This document shows positions 1 through 5,804 of a stretch of DNA of 6,325 bases, piece after piece. The notes beneath the pieces are model-generated. The model ran no database searches, was not told where the DNA came from, and saw nothing but the letters and a program-made list of their open reading frames with translations. Position 1 is the first letter of the stretch; every line of letters starts with the position of its first letter. The DNA lies in contig JAKIUS010000104.1 of the NCBI GenBank assembly GCA_021647445.1, forward strand, positions 1-6,325. The letters are read 5' to 3'. Source of the stretch: Geopsychrobacter sp. GTDB lineage: Bacteria; Desulfobacterota; Desulfuromonadia; Desulfuromonadales; Geopsychrobacteraceae. The position numbers and the translations under genes are program-made.

Positions 1-28
1 AGATTTATGTCCCATGGCGGTTGCGCAC

Positions 29-62
29 GAAAAACGGCCGCCCCCTTAAAGGGACGGCCGTA
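29..62 (-). terminator. Rho-independent terminator of the downstream tRNA-Gly
   Basis: On the minus strand, 8 bases after the encoded CCA, there is a GC-rich hairpin at 34-61. The stem is ACGGCCGTCCC pairing with GGGGCGGCCGT (one G-U), with a loop of about 6 bases. It is followed directly by a run of five T (30-34, complement). Stem strength, U-run and position after a tRNA make this a confident intrinsic terminator. Confidence 0.9.
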
Positions 63-69
63 ATTTTTA

Positions 70-144
<75 letters not shown>

Positions 145-175
145 ACAAAAGTGCCCGATCTCTCGGGCGGGGATA

Positions 176-204
176 TGTATAGCAAAGGCTCTCGAACCTG
201 TCAA
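176..204 (-). promoter_or_regulatory. Sigma70-type promoter of the downstream tRNA-Gly
   Basis: On the minus strand there is a perfect -35 TTGACA (199-204), a 17-base spacer and a -10 TATACA (176-181). The bases just after the -10 are C-rich (TATCCCCGCCC), a GC-rich discriminator of the kind known from stringently controlled stable RNA promoters. The expected start lies near 168-170, giving a 5' leader of about 25 nt before the mature tRNA end at 144. Confidence 0.85.
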
Positions 205-244
205 GCGGGGTTTCCCTGAGATGCAGGCTGTGATCTCAGTGCAC

Positions 245-278
245 GAAAAACGGCTGCCCCTTTAAAGGGACAGCCGTA
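245..278 (-). terminator. Rho-independent terminator of the upstream tRNA-Gly
   Basis: The hairpin at 250-277 has the same design as the one at 34-61 and is followed on the minus strand by five T. Compared with that copy, one stem pair differs on both sides: C-G at one site is T-A here, so pairing is kept. It would stop transcription of the upstream tRNA before the promoter of the downstream copy, which means the two tRNAs are not obligatorily co-transcribed. Confidence 0.9.
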
Positions 279-285
279 ATTTTTA

Positions 286-360
<75 letters not shown>

Positions 361-391
361 ACAAAAGTGCCCGTTGTGCCGAGCGGAGATA

Positions 392-421
392 TGTATAGCA
401 AAACGCTTACAAGAGTGTCAA
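392..421 (-). promoter_or_regulatory. Sigma70-type promoter of the upstream tRNA-Gly
   Basis: On the minus strand there is TTGACA (416-421), an 18-base spacer and TATACA (392-397). The box sequences match those of the second tRNA unit, but the spacer is one base longer. The discriminator region (TATCTCCGC) is slightly less GC-rich than in the other unit. The two promoters may therefore differ in strength or in growth-rate control; this is inferred from sequence only. Confidence 0.85.
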
Positions 422-509
422 TAAAAAAGGTCGCGACGGTGAAAAAAATAATATTCTTTATATTTTTCAACAACTTAAATAAAAAAACTTCTAACTTCCT
501 GCAATGACT

Positions 510-1064
510 TCAATCGAGTTGCCCAGAGTAACGATGGTAATAAGTCAGGTATTTTTTTACCCGCTCAACATAATGACGGGTCTCAGCATAAGGGGGGATG
601 CCACCATAGCGTTGAACCGCGTTAGGACCAGCGTTGTAGGCGGCCAGGGCATGATCAAGATTACTGTCAAAGGTGTCGAGCATCTGCCGCAAATAAAAGG
701 TTCCACCGTAGATGCTCTGCCCCGGATCAAAGGGATTGGAAATGCCTATCTCACGAGCCGTGGCCGGCATCAACTGCATCAAGCCCTGAGCACCCTTACT
801 TGAGACAACCCCAGGATCAAAATCACTCTCCACCTTGATCACCGCCTTCACCAGCGCTGAATCGAGGTGGAAGCGCTGCGCATAATAATCGATGAGGGTT
901 AAAAGGTTCGCCTGATGGCCATCGGCGCGATAAAAGCGATAGGTCGACGACGTCGGTACATCGGTGAAGTGTACGCGACCGGAAGCATCGACATAACGAT
1001 AGATGGTGGCGTAAGACCAGGAACTGGCAAACAACAGGAATATAAGGATAAAAAGGACACGCAT
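510..1064 (-). CDS. Exported lytic transglycosylase (SLT family) with DUF4124-like N-terminus
   Basis: This is a 184-residue protein expected to cleave peptidoglycan glycan strands in the periplasm, releasing 1,6-anhydro-muropeptides. Residues 1-19 form a signal peptide (R2, hydrophobic core, likely cut after S-Y-A). Residues 22-40 (YRYVDASGRVHFTDVP) look like a DUF4124 segment, often found at the N-terminus of secreted proteobacterial proteins. The SLT domain covers about 55-175. It includes the catalytic glutamate E79 in VIKVESDFDP, then GLMQLMP (94-100), AAYNAGP (141-147) and the closing Y-V segment near 165. It is short for the family: a bare catalytic module with no LysM or LPP-type extension. 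The ATG at 1064 has no clear Shine-Dalgarno sequence before it, but the signal peptide begins exactly there. It stands alone, between the tRNA units and the divergent nadB group. Confidence 0.92.
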   Translation of the reverse strand: MRVLFILIFLLFASSWSYATIYRYVDASGRVHFTDVPTSSTYRFYRADGHQANLLTLIDYYAQRFHLDSALVKAVIKVESDFDPGVVSSKGAQGLMQLMPATAREIGISNPFDPGQSIYGGTFYLRQMLDTFDSNLDHALAAYNAGPNAVQRYGGIPPYAETRHYVERVKKYLTYYHRYSGQLD

Positions 1065-1071
1065 GAGTTTA

Positions 1072-1100
1072 TTTATAAATGATTAATCTTTAGAGGACAA
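1072..1100 (-). promoter_or_regulatory. Possible promoter of the lytic transglycosylase gene
   Basis: On the minus strand there is TTGTCC (1095-1100), a 17-base spacer and TATAAA (1072-1077). The -10 ends only 7 bases before the ATG, so a start at the usual distance would give an essentially leaderless message. That would agree with the missing Shine-Dalgarno sequence. The boxes are only moderately good and the region is AT-rich, so chance similarity is possible. Confidence 0.4.
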
Positions 1101-1128
1101 CTCTTTATAATATCGACTCGCCTATTTC

Positions 1129-1158
1129 TTGACATCCTTAAGAGCGCAACCCGATAAT
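1129..1158 (+). promoter_or_regulatory. Strong sigma70-type promoter facing nadB
   Basis: There is a perfect TTGACA (1129-1134), an 18-base spacer and GATAAT (1153-1158, five of six matches to TATAAT). Transcription would begin near 1165 and run about 200 bases before the nadB start. That leaves room for a long structured leader or a separate small RNA. Confidence 0.65.
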
Positions 1159-1355
1159 GGTTGTTTGGTCAACAGATGGAGTAACTATTCAGCCTCTTTC
1201 GAAATGGGTTCACGGATCCCCATAGCAGGGGGTATTTGTCGCCAGGGATGGCGACATCAAGCCCAATAGATGAGTGAATGCGTCCTTTGATATGTGGGTT
1301 ACGAGACCATTTTATACTGAATAGATTGCCAGATTAATTAATATGTCTTTAACCT
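1159..1355 (+). other. Non-coding region upstream of nadB with several hairpins
   Basis: This stretch has no credible coding sequence. It carries a 6-bp stem ATCCCC/GGGGGT (1216-1221 with 1228-1233, one G-U, 6-base loop). Right behind it is a perfect 7-bp stem TGTCGCC/GGCGACA (1237-1243 with 1250-1256, loop AGGGAT). A longer-range pairing AGCCCA (1259-1264 region) with TGGGTT (about 1295-1300) is also possible. No U-run follows the hairpins, so they are not typical terminators. I do not recognise a known riboswitch, 6S RNA or other RNA family. A transcribed leader, a small RNA or a decayed palindromic repeat all remain possible. Confidence 0.4.
1287..1316 (+). promoter_or_regulatory. Possible second, nadB-proximal promoter
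   Basis: There is TTGATA (1287-1292), an 18-base spacer and TTTATA (1311-1316). An overlapping TATACT at 1313-1318 would need a 20-base spacer. If used, the leader before the nadB ATG would be about 45 bases. It is weaker than the promoter at 1129-1158. Confidence 0.35.
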
Positions 1356-1370
1356 GTGAGAATATTTAAC

Positions 1371-2810
1371 ATGAAGCTTACGGCTGATTTTTTGGTGATC
1401 GGCAGTGGAATTGCGGGTCTGAGTTACGCGTTGAAGGTTGCGAAAAGAGGTTCGATATTACTGGTCACCAAGCGGCAGATCGATTTTACCGCAACCCGTC
1501 TGGCCCAGGGCGGGATCGCGGCAGTTTCAAGTGAACAGGGTGATTTTGCGGCTCATGCCGAAGACACCATGGTTGCCGGGGTCGACCTTTCGCATCGCGA
1601 GATCGTTGATATGACTGTCGGCATGGGGCCAAAGGTCATTGAAGACCTGATAAATTGGGGGGTGAATTTCAGCCGCAACGATCAGAATGAATATGACATG
1701 ACCCGTGAGGGCGGTCACAGCCAGCGCCGGATTTTCCACACAAAAGATGCCACCGGCCGCGAGATTGAACGTGCCTTAGTTGCGGCTGTGCAGAAACACC
1801 CCGCAATTCAGGTTCTCGAAAACCATATCGCTATCGACCTTATTACCGAAGAGAAACTGCAGCGTAATCCCAACGCAAAAAACCGCTGTCTCGGAGCCTA
1901 TGTTCTTGATATTGAAGGTGAAGAGGTCATCACCATTGGCGCTCGTTTTACGGTGTTAGCGACCGGTGGTGCCGGTAAGGTCTACCTTTATACCTGCAAC
2001 CCCGATGTCGCGACGGGCGACGGAGTCGCCATCGCCTGGCGCGCCGGAGCTGCGGTAGCCAACATGGAGTTCATGCAGTTTCACCCGACCACCCTCTACC
2101 ATCCCAAGGCCAAATCTTTTTTGATTTCTGAAGCGGTGCGTGGTGAGGGAGCCATCCTGCGCCGACGGGATGGAACGGCCTTTATGGCCGACCAGCACCC
2201 CTTAAAAGACCTGGCTCCACGCGATATTGTCGCGCGCGCCATTGATCACCAAATGAAGAAATATGGTGACGATTGCGTCTTTCTCGATATGACCCATCAA
2301 GATGCCGACTACATTCGTGATCGCTTCCCCACGATCTATGAAACCTGTCTCAGCTACGGTATCGACATGACGCAAGAGCCGATCCCGGTTGTGCCCGCCG
2401 CCCACTACCTTTGCGGTGGCGTCCAGGTCGACAGTTACGGTGAAAGCGGTGTCTCCAACCTGTTTGTAATCGGCGAAAGCGCTTGTACCGGCCTGCACGG
2501 GGCCAACCGGCTTGCCAGCAACAGCCTGCTCGAAGGAGTGGTGTTTGCCCAACGTGCAGCAGAAGCATCACTGCAGCGCCTTGCGACCTCAAAGAGCGAC
2601 TTTCCGAGTATCGCCCCTTGGGACAGTGGCAATGCAACCAACAGCGACGAAGAGGTGATCGTCACCCATAACTGGGAAGAGATCAGACGCTGCATGTGGA
2701 GCTATGTCGGCATTGTACGCTCCAACAAGCGGCTCTGTCGTGCACTCAAGCGCATTCAGCTGATCCAGCAGGAGATCATCGAATATTATTGGGATTTCCA
2801 CCTGACGTAA
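1371..2810 (+). CDS. nadB: L-aspartate oxidase, interrupted by an in-frame stop near its C-terminus
   Basis: NadB oxidises L-aspartate to iminoaspartate with FAD, the first step of de novo NAD synthesis; NadA then uses the product. The Rossmann motif GSGIAG is at residues 11-16 and LAQGGIAAV at 44-52. Residues matching the E. coli active site are present: E113 in REGGHS, H238 in QFHPTTLYHP, R284 in APRDIVAR, H345 in PAAHYLCGG and R380 in GANRLASNSLLEG. The ATG at 1371 is preferred over a GTG five codons upstream (1356) because the Rossmann fold follows it at the normal distance and a weak GTGAG precedes it. Translation ends at TAA 2808-2810 after 479 residues, short of the usual roughly 530-540. 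The missing C-terminus is encoded just after the stop in the same frame. As written the product lacks the end of the C-terminal helical domain and may be inactive. Identity is certain; functional status is not. Confidence 0.93.
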   Translation: MKLTADFLVIGSGIAGLSYALKVAKRGSILLVTKRQIDFTATRLAQGGIAAVSSEQGDFAAHAEDTMVAGVDLSHREIVDMTVGMGPKVIEDLINWGVNFSRNDQNEYDMTREGGHSQRRIFHTKDATGREIERALVAAVQKHPAIQVLENHIAIDLITEEKLQRNPNAKNRCLGAYVLDIEGEEVITIGARFTVLATGGAGKVYLYTCNPDVATGDGVAIAWRAGAAVANMEFMQFHPTTLYHPKAKSFLISEAVRGEGAILRRRDGTAFMADQHPLKDLAPRDIVARAIDHQMKKYGDDCVFLDMTHQDADYIRDRFPTIYETCLSYGIDMTQEPIPVVPAAHYLCGGVQVDSYGESGVSNLFVIGESACTGLHGANRLASNSLLEGVVFAQRAAEASLQRLATSKSDFPSIAPWDSGNATNSDEEVIVTHNWEEIRRCMWSYVGIVRSNKRLCRALKRIQLIQQEIIEYYWDFHLT

Positions 2811-2978
2811 GATCTCATTGAGCTACGCAATATCGCCACCGTCGCCGAACTGATTGTTAAGAGCGCCCTGCAACGCAAAGAGAGTCGCGGTCTTCATTTC
2901 ACCCTCGACTACCCACAACGGGATGATCTGCATTGCAAGCAGGATACCCTGATACCAGGTGCCACATCCGAAACCTGA
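2811..2978 (+). pseudogene. nadB: Severed C-terminal segment of nadB, same frame, after the TAA
   Basis: The 55 codons after the TAA at 2808-2810, ending in TGA 2976-2978, read as the typical end of L-aspartate oxidase. They contain [16 protein letters not shown], then [14 protein letters not shown], then a DTLIPG-like tail. No frameshift is needed, since this is the same frame as the upstream 479 codons. Restored across the stop, NadB would have 535 residues, close to the E. coli enzyme. There is no start codon or ribosome binding site that would let this piece be made separately. The intact reading suggests a recent single-base nonsense mutation, a sequencing error, or readthrough; I cannot separate these from sequence alone. 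Confidence 0.9.
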
Positions 2979-3002
2979 ACCATTGAACTACAGGACAAAC
3001 AG

Positions 3003-3275
3003 ATGAGTATTGATGAAATACGGACCGCAATTAACCGCATCGACAACGACTTGCTAACACTCTTTAACGAGCGCGCCGCACTGGCTCTTGAAATTGGGCA
3101 TATCAAGAAAAACCTGGCCCTGCCGATCTACGATCCGCGTCGTGAAAAATTGATTTTTGAACGAATGCGTCAAGACAATCCCGGACCATTAGATAATGCC
3201 GCCATTGTCCGACTGTTCGAACGAGTGATTGACGAAAGTCGTAGTCTGGAACGTGCCAAGAGCAAAAAAGGATAA
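3003..3275 (+). CDS. aroQ: Chorismate mutase, AroQ class (monofunctional)
   Basis: This enzyme converts chorismate to prephenate, the branch point to phenylalanine and tyrosine, in the cytoplasm. The protein has 90 residues, the size of a single all-helical AroQ domain, with no fused prephenate dehydratase or DAHP synthase. Residues corresponding to the E. coli P-protein active site are visible: R7, R24, K35, D44, R47, E48, S79 and E83 (Gln in E. coli, Glu in many other AroQ enzymes). There is no signal peptide, unlike the secreted *AroQ form. AGGA at 2992-2995 sits 7 bases before the ATG. The gene begins 24 bases after the original nadB stop at 2978 and ends 5 bases before the next gene, so it is probably co-transcribed with both. 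Confidence 0.92.
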   Translation: MSIDEIRTAINRIDNDLLTLFNERAALALEIGHIKKNLALPIYDPRREKLIFERMRQDNPGPLDNAAIVRLFERVIDESRSLERAKSKKG

Positions 3276-3280
3276 TTGAG

Positions 3281-3490
3281 ATGATCGTCGTAATGAAAAA
3301 ACAGGCAAGCGAGAAAGAGCTGGAGAGAATCAAGGAGTTTCTGGTTGAACTCGACTGTGATTTTCATCAGTCAACCGGTAGTGAGCGGGTTATTTTAGGT
3401 GTGGTCGGTGATACCAACACCATATCCGTTGAACAGATCCGCGCTCAAGAGGGCGTGCTGGAGGTTTTCAGAATTCCAAATGAGGACTGA
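3281..3490 (+). CDS. Free-standing DAHP-synthase-type ferredoxin-like regulatory domain
   Basis: The 69-residue protein begins MIVVMKKQASEKELERIKEF and continues through VILGVVGDT, an EQI stretch and GVLEVFRIP. This is the pattern of the N-terminal ferredoxin-like (beta-alpha-beta) domain of type I-beta DAHP synthases such as that of Thermotoga, which mediates feedback inhibition there. The catalytic TIM-barrel is absent: the frame ends right after the last strand of the small domain, and nothing resembling a DAHP synthase follows in any frame. The ribosome binding site AAGGA overlaps the end of aroQ and the ATG is 5 bases past its stop, so translation is probably coupled. It could be a stand-alone aromatic amino acid sensor acting on chorismate mutase or on a DAHP synthase encoded elsewhere, or a remnant of a longer gene. 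The domain assignment is fairly sure; the function is inferred. Confidence 0.75.
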   Translation: MIVVMKKQASEKELERIKEFLVELDCDFHQSTGSERVILGVVGDTNTISVEQIRAQEGVLEVFRIPNED

Positions 3491-3517
3491 AATTCCCTTA
3501 AAATCAAAAGTCAAGAT

Positions 3518-3588
3518 CGTCATCCTCGCGAATGCGGGGATCCACGCCGGGCGCGATGAATCTCGCCCCTACGGTCGGTGGAATGACG
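3518..3588 (+). repeat. Composite palindromic intergenic repeat
   Basis: The outer arms CGTCATCC (3518-3525) and GGAATGACG (3580-3588) are complementary with one bulged base. This is the well-known CGTCATTCC...GGAATGACG type of intergenic repeat found in many proteobacteria. Inside are two further hairpins. One is CCTCGC/GCGGGG (3524-3529 with 3534-3539, loop GAAT). The other is GGGCGCGA/TCTCGCCC (3549-3556 with 3561-3568, one mismatch, loop TGAA), followed by CTAC, as in another widespread GTAGGGGCG-type repeat. It has no coding capacity. It lies 27 bases after the small regulatory gene, so it would be transcribed with that operon unless transcription stops first. Confidence 0.7.
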
Positions 3589-3722
3589 AAAATGAGTAGC
3601 ACCGAAAAAGGCTTGGACTAAAGTCCATAATTTTTACTAGCGTGTTGAAACAATAAAAAAAACAGATAAAATTTGTTCTAGCACAACAACTTACACTCAA
3701 CTTCTTCATTATCCGCATAAAG
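3589..3722. other. AT-rich intergenic stretch between convergent operons
   Basis: Apart from the weak hairpin at 3614-3635, this part is AT-rich, with an A8 run near 3656-3663. It contains an imperfect inverted repeat: a segment starting GTGTTGAAACAA near 3642 against one ending TTGTTCTAGCAC near 3684, with 9 of 12 positions matching. I see no gene, RNA or recognised site here. Confidence 0.4.
3614..3635 (+). terminator. Weak possible terminator after the nadB-aroQ group
   Basis: A 5-bp stem TGGAC/GTCCA (3614-3618 with 3623-3627, loop TAAA) is followed by TAATTTTT on the plus strand. The stem is short, so this is only a weak candidate. The longer hairpin at 3723-3750 may be the effective stop. 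Confidence 0.3.
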
Positions 3723-3754
3723 GAATGGCCCGCCTTAAGACGAGCCATTCTTTT
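3719..3754 (-). terminator. Rho-independent terminator of the purQ-purF-pyrE operon, possibly bidirectional
   Basis: A 12-bp stem is formed by 3723-3734 and 3739-3750 around the loop TTAA. Read on the minus strand all pairs are Watson-Crick or G-U, and the hairpin is followed by CTTTAT. On the plus strand the two G-U sites become C-A mismatches, but a better U-run (TTTTAT) follows. It lies about 30 bases after the pyrE stop and also faces the incoming plus-strand operon. It is a good terminator for pyrE and could serve both directions. Confidence 0.75.
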
Positions 3755-3779
3755 ATATGCAATATTTTAAAACTGAAGA

Positions 3780-4331
3780 TCAACCAACAATCTCGGTCCG
3801 GGTAAAGACCGAACGCAGCACCTGCCCCGCCCCCTCGATATTTTCACGAGCGCCCTCTTCACGATCAACCAGGGTCACGACCCCGAGTACCACCAGGCCT
3901 TCTTCTTCGGCGCGCTCAACCGCTTTCAAGGAAGAACCGCCGGTCGTCGTGACATCCTCAACAATGACAACGCGCGAGCCAGCCGGCAGGTTCTTACGCC
4001 CTTCCAGCCACTGGCCAGTCCCATGGCCCTTGGGCTCCTTGCGGATGATGAAGGCATGCACCGGCTGGCCATCGAGTTCGGCTGCGATTGAGGTCGCGGT
4101 GGCGATGGGATCGGCACCAAGAGTCAATCCGCCGACACCATGAATCGGTCCCTCAAATTTTTTGACTTCTTCCCAAAAAGCCTTGCCCGTCAGCAGACCA
4201 CCCTTGGCGTGCAGGGTTGTCTGCTTGCCGTCGAAGTAAAAGTTACTCTTGCGGCCCGAGGCCAGAGTGACCTCACGCTGTTCGTAGGACATTTCTAAAA
4301 TAATCTTCTTCAGTTCATCTTTAACGCTCAT
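3780..4331 (-). CDS. pyrE: Orotate phosphoribosyltransferase
   Basis: PyrE joins orotate to PRPP to give orotidine 5'-phosphate in de novo pyrimidine synthesis; it is a cytoplasmic, usually dimeric type I phosphoribosyltransferase. The PRPP loop VVIVEDVTTTGGSS lies at residues 121-134, and the flexible catalytic loop RKEPKGHGTG at 97-106 supplies K101 and H103. The 183-residue length is normal for the shorter PyrE form. The ATG at 4331 is chosen because GGAGAG stands 4 bases before it. A frame-matched ATG at 4343 overlaps that ribosome binding site and has none of its own. It is the last gene of the operon, 58 bases after purF, with a terminator soon after its stop. Confidence 0.95.
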   Translation of the reverse strand: MSVKDELKKIILEMSYEQREVTLASGRKSNFYFDGKQTTLHAKGGLLTGKAFWEEVKKFEGPIHGVGGLTLGADPIATATSIAAELDGQPVHAFIIRKEPKGHGTGQWLEGRKNLPAGSRVVIVEDVTTTGGSSLKAVERAEEEGLVVLGVVTLVDREEGARENIEGAGQVLRSVFTRTEIVG

Positions 4332-4355
4332 GATTCTCTCCATTTATATTCAATA

Positions 4356-4384
4356 AGGAGTGAGGTGGAAACTTAACTCCTCAC
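4356..4384 (-). promoter_or_regulatory. Two mutually exclusive hairpins in the purF-pyrE gap
   Basis: The 58-base gap can form either of two 6-bp stems: 4356-4361 with 4376-4381 (AGGAGT/ACTCCT), or 4360-4365 with 4379-4384 (GTGAGG/CCTCAC). They share bases, so they cannot both form. No U-run follows either one. They might affect mRNA processing or the purF/pyrE expression ratio; this is inference from base pairing only. Confidence 0.3.
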
Positions 4385-4389
4385 AGCAT

Positions 4390-5796
4390 TTAAAACAATC
4401 CCAACTGTTTATCTGATTTCATCCGGGGAAATTTAACCGGGTAATGACCATTAAAACAAGCGTCACAGAAGGTCGAGCAACCTTCCCCTGTGGCCCCGAC
4501 TGACTTATGCAGACCCTCTTCAGAGAGATAACCCAGGCTGTCCGCCGTGACATAGCGGGCAATCTCTTCATTGCTATGCGAGGCCGAAATCAACTCTTTC
4601 CGCGAGGGCGTGTCGATGCCATAAAAACAGGGGTAACTGGTCGGTGGGCTCGAGATACGCAAATGAACCTCACTGGCCCCGGCATTGCGCAGCATCTTAA
4701 CGATCTTGCGCGAGGTGGTCCCCCGCACGATCGAATCATCAACAACAACCACCTTTTTCCCTTCGAAAAGTTCACGCACCGGATTGAGTTTGAGCTTGAC
4801 GCCGAAGTGACGGATCGACTGCTGCGGTTCAATAAAGGTCCGGCCGACATAATGGTTACGAATCAAACCGAGCTCAAAGGGAATGCCGGACTCTTCGGCA
4901 TAACCCATCGCCGCAGGCACTCCGGAATCGGGCACCGCGATGACCAGGTCGGCCTCAACCTGATGCTCCCGGGCCAGTTGACGCCCGGATTCCTTGCGGA
5001 CGCTGTAAACGTTCCGACCGAAAATCAGGCTGTCTGGACGGGCAAAATAGACATATTCAAAGATACAGGGGGTCGGATTCGTCTCTTTGAAGGGGGCAAA
5101 AGACTTCATACCGGTCTTGTCGATCACGATCATCTCACCCGGTTCGATCTCGCGGATGAATTCGGCATCGACCAGATCGAAGGCGCAGGACTCAGAGGCG
5201 ACCACGTAGCCGCCATCGAGGCGCCCGAGGCACAGCGGCCTGAACCCGTTGGGATCACGCACCGCGACCATGCGGGTTTCAGTGAGAAACAACAGGCTGT
5301 AAGCTCCCTTGACGGTATGCAACGCCTCACAGATCCGCTCAATCAATGAATCGGATTGCGCCCGGGCCAGCAGGTGGATAATCGTCTCGGTATCTGCTGT
5401 CGTTGAAAAGATTGAACCGGTCTGCTCGAGACGGTTACGCACCTCTTGGGCATTAACCAGATTGCCGTTATGCGAGATTGCGATGCTACCGCGCGAATAA
5501 TCGACCATAATCGGCTGGCAGTTTTTAACATCATTCCCCCCGGCCGTCGAATAGCGCACATGGCCAATCGCAGCCTTTCCCGGCAGGTGATCGAAGACCT
5601 GGTTTTTCTTAAAGACATCTGAGACCAGTCCCAACCCTTTATGTGCGCGGAGGCGGTAACCGTCAGAAGCGACGATGCCACAACCTTCCTGACCGCGATG
5701 CTGCAAGGCATAGAGACCGAGATAGGTCAGATTAGCTGCTTCCGGATGACCGAAAACGCCAAAGACCCCGCATTCTTCATGTAATTTATCGAACAT
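4390..5796 (-). CDS. purF: Amidophosphoribosyltransferase (glutamine PRPP amidotransferase), Fe-S type
   Basis: PurF transfers ammonia from glutamine to PRPP, giving phosphoribosylamine, the committed step of purine synthesis. The product has 468 residues. The N-terminal nucleophile glutaminase domain begins after an 8-residue propeptide (MFDKLHEE), with C9 the likely mature first residue. The phosphoribosyltransferase domain carries the PRPP motif [14 protein letters not shown] (349-362). Cysteines at 244, 390, 444 and 447 match in position the four ligands of the [4Fe-4S] cluster in the Bacillus subtilis enzyme. This is therefore the oxygen-sensitive, propeptide-processed class, not the E. 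coli class, which fits an anaerobe. The ATG at 5796 has AGGA about 6 bases upstream. That site overlaps the purQ stop, only 8 bases before purF, suggesting translational coupling. Confidence 0.96.
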   Translation of the reverse strand: MFDKLHEECGVFGVFGHPEAANLTYLGLYALQHRGQEGCGIVASDGYRLRAHKGLGLVSDVFKKNQVFDHLPGKAAIGHVRYSTAGGNDVKNCQPIMVDYSRGSIAISHNGNLVNAQEVRNRLEQTGSIFSTTADTETIIHLLARAQSDSLIERICEALHTVKGAYSLLFLTETRMVAVRDPNGFRPLCLGRLDGGYVVASESCAFDLVDAEFIREIEPGEMIVIDKTGMKSFAPFKETNPTPCIFEYVYFARPDSLIFGRNVYSVRKESGRQLAREHQVEADLVIAVPDSGVPAAMGYAEESGIPFELGLIRNHYVGRTFIEPQQSIRHFGVKLKLNPVRELFEGKKVVVVDDSIVRGTTSRKIVKMLRNAGASEVHLRISSPPTSYPCFYGIDTPSRKELISASHSNEEIARYVTADSLGYLSEEGLHKSVGATGEGCSTFCDACFNGHYPVKFPRMKSDKQLGLF

Positions 5797-5804
5797 TTAT
5801 TATC

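Noticed and set aside
424..509. T-rich stretches (minus strand) after the lytic transglycosylase as an intrinsic terminator
   Set aside because: There are T-runs, but only a very AT-rich 5-bp hairpin, too weak to call.
504..803. 99-codon plus-strand frame opposite the lytic transglycosylase gene
   Set aside because: It is antisense to a well-supported gene, with no ribosome binding site or recognisable domain.
1159..1355. Region upstream of nadB as 6S RNA or a cyclic-di-GMP riboswitch
   Set aside because: I could not find the conserved core bases of the c-di-GMP-I aptamer or the long closing stem and central bubble of 6S RNA. It is left as unassigned structured sequence.
1356..1370. GTG at 1356 as the nadB start
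   Set aside because: It would add only five residues (MRIFN) before a standard NadB N-terminus and has no ribosome binding site. ATG at 1371 fits better.
3399..3599. 66-codon plus-strand frame spanning the end of the small regulatory gene and the palindromic repeat
   Set aside because: Its second half is a translation of the repeat (the ILANAGIHAGRD type of string commonly seen when such repeats are translated), and its first half is out of frame with the real gene.
3757..4143. Plus-strand open frame (128 codons) opposite pyrE
   Set aside because: It is Ser/Thr/Pro/Arg-rich low-information sequence antisense to pyrE, and overlaps the terminator region. No family resemblance.
4332..4343. ATG at 4343 as the pyrE start
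   Set aside because: The GGAGAG that serves the ATG at 4331 lies inside these four codons, and PyrE proteins typically begin close to the KDELKK segment.
4507..5349. Long plus-strand open frame (280 codons) opposite purF
   Set aside because: It lies wholly antisense to a certain purF gene, has no ribosome binding site, and its composition mirrors the codon pattern of the other strand. Treated as a shadow.
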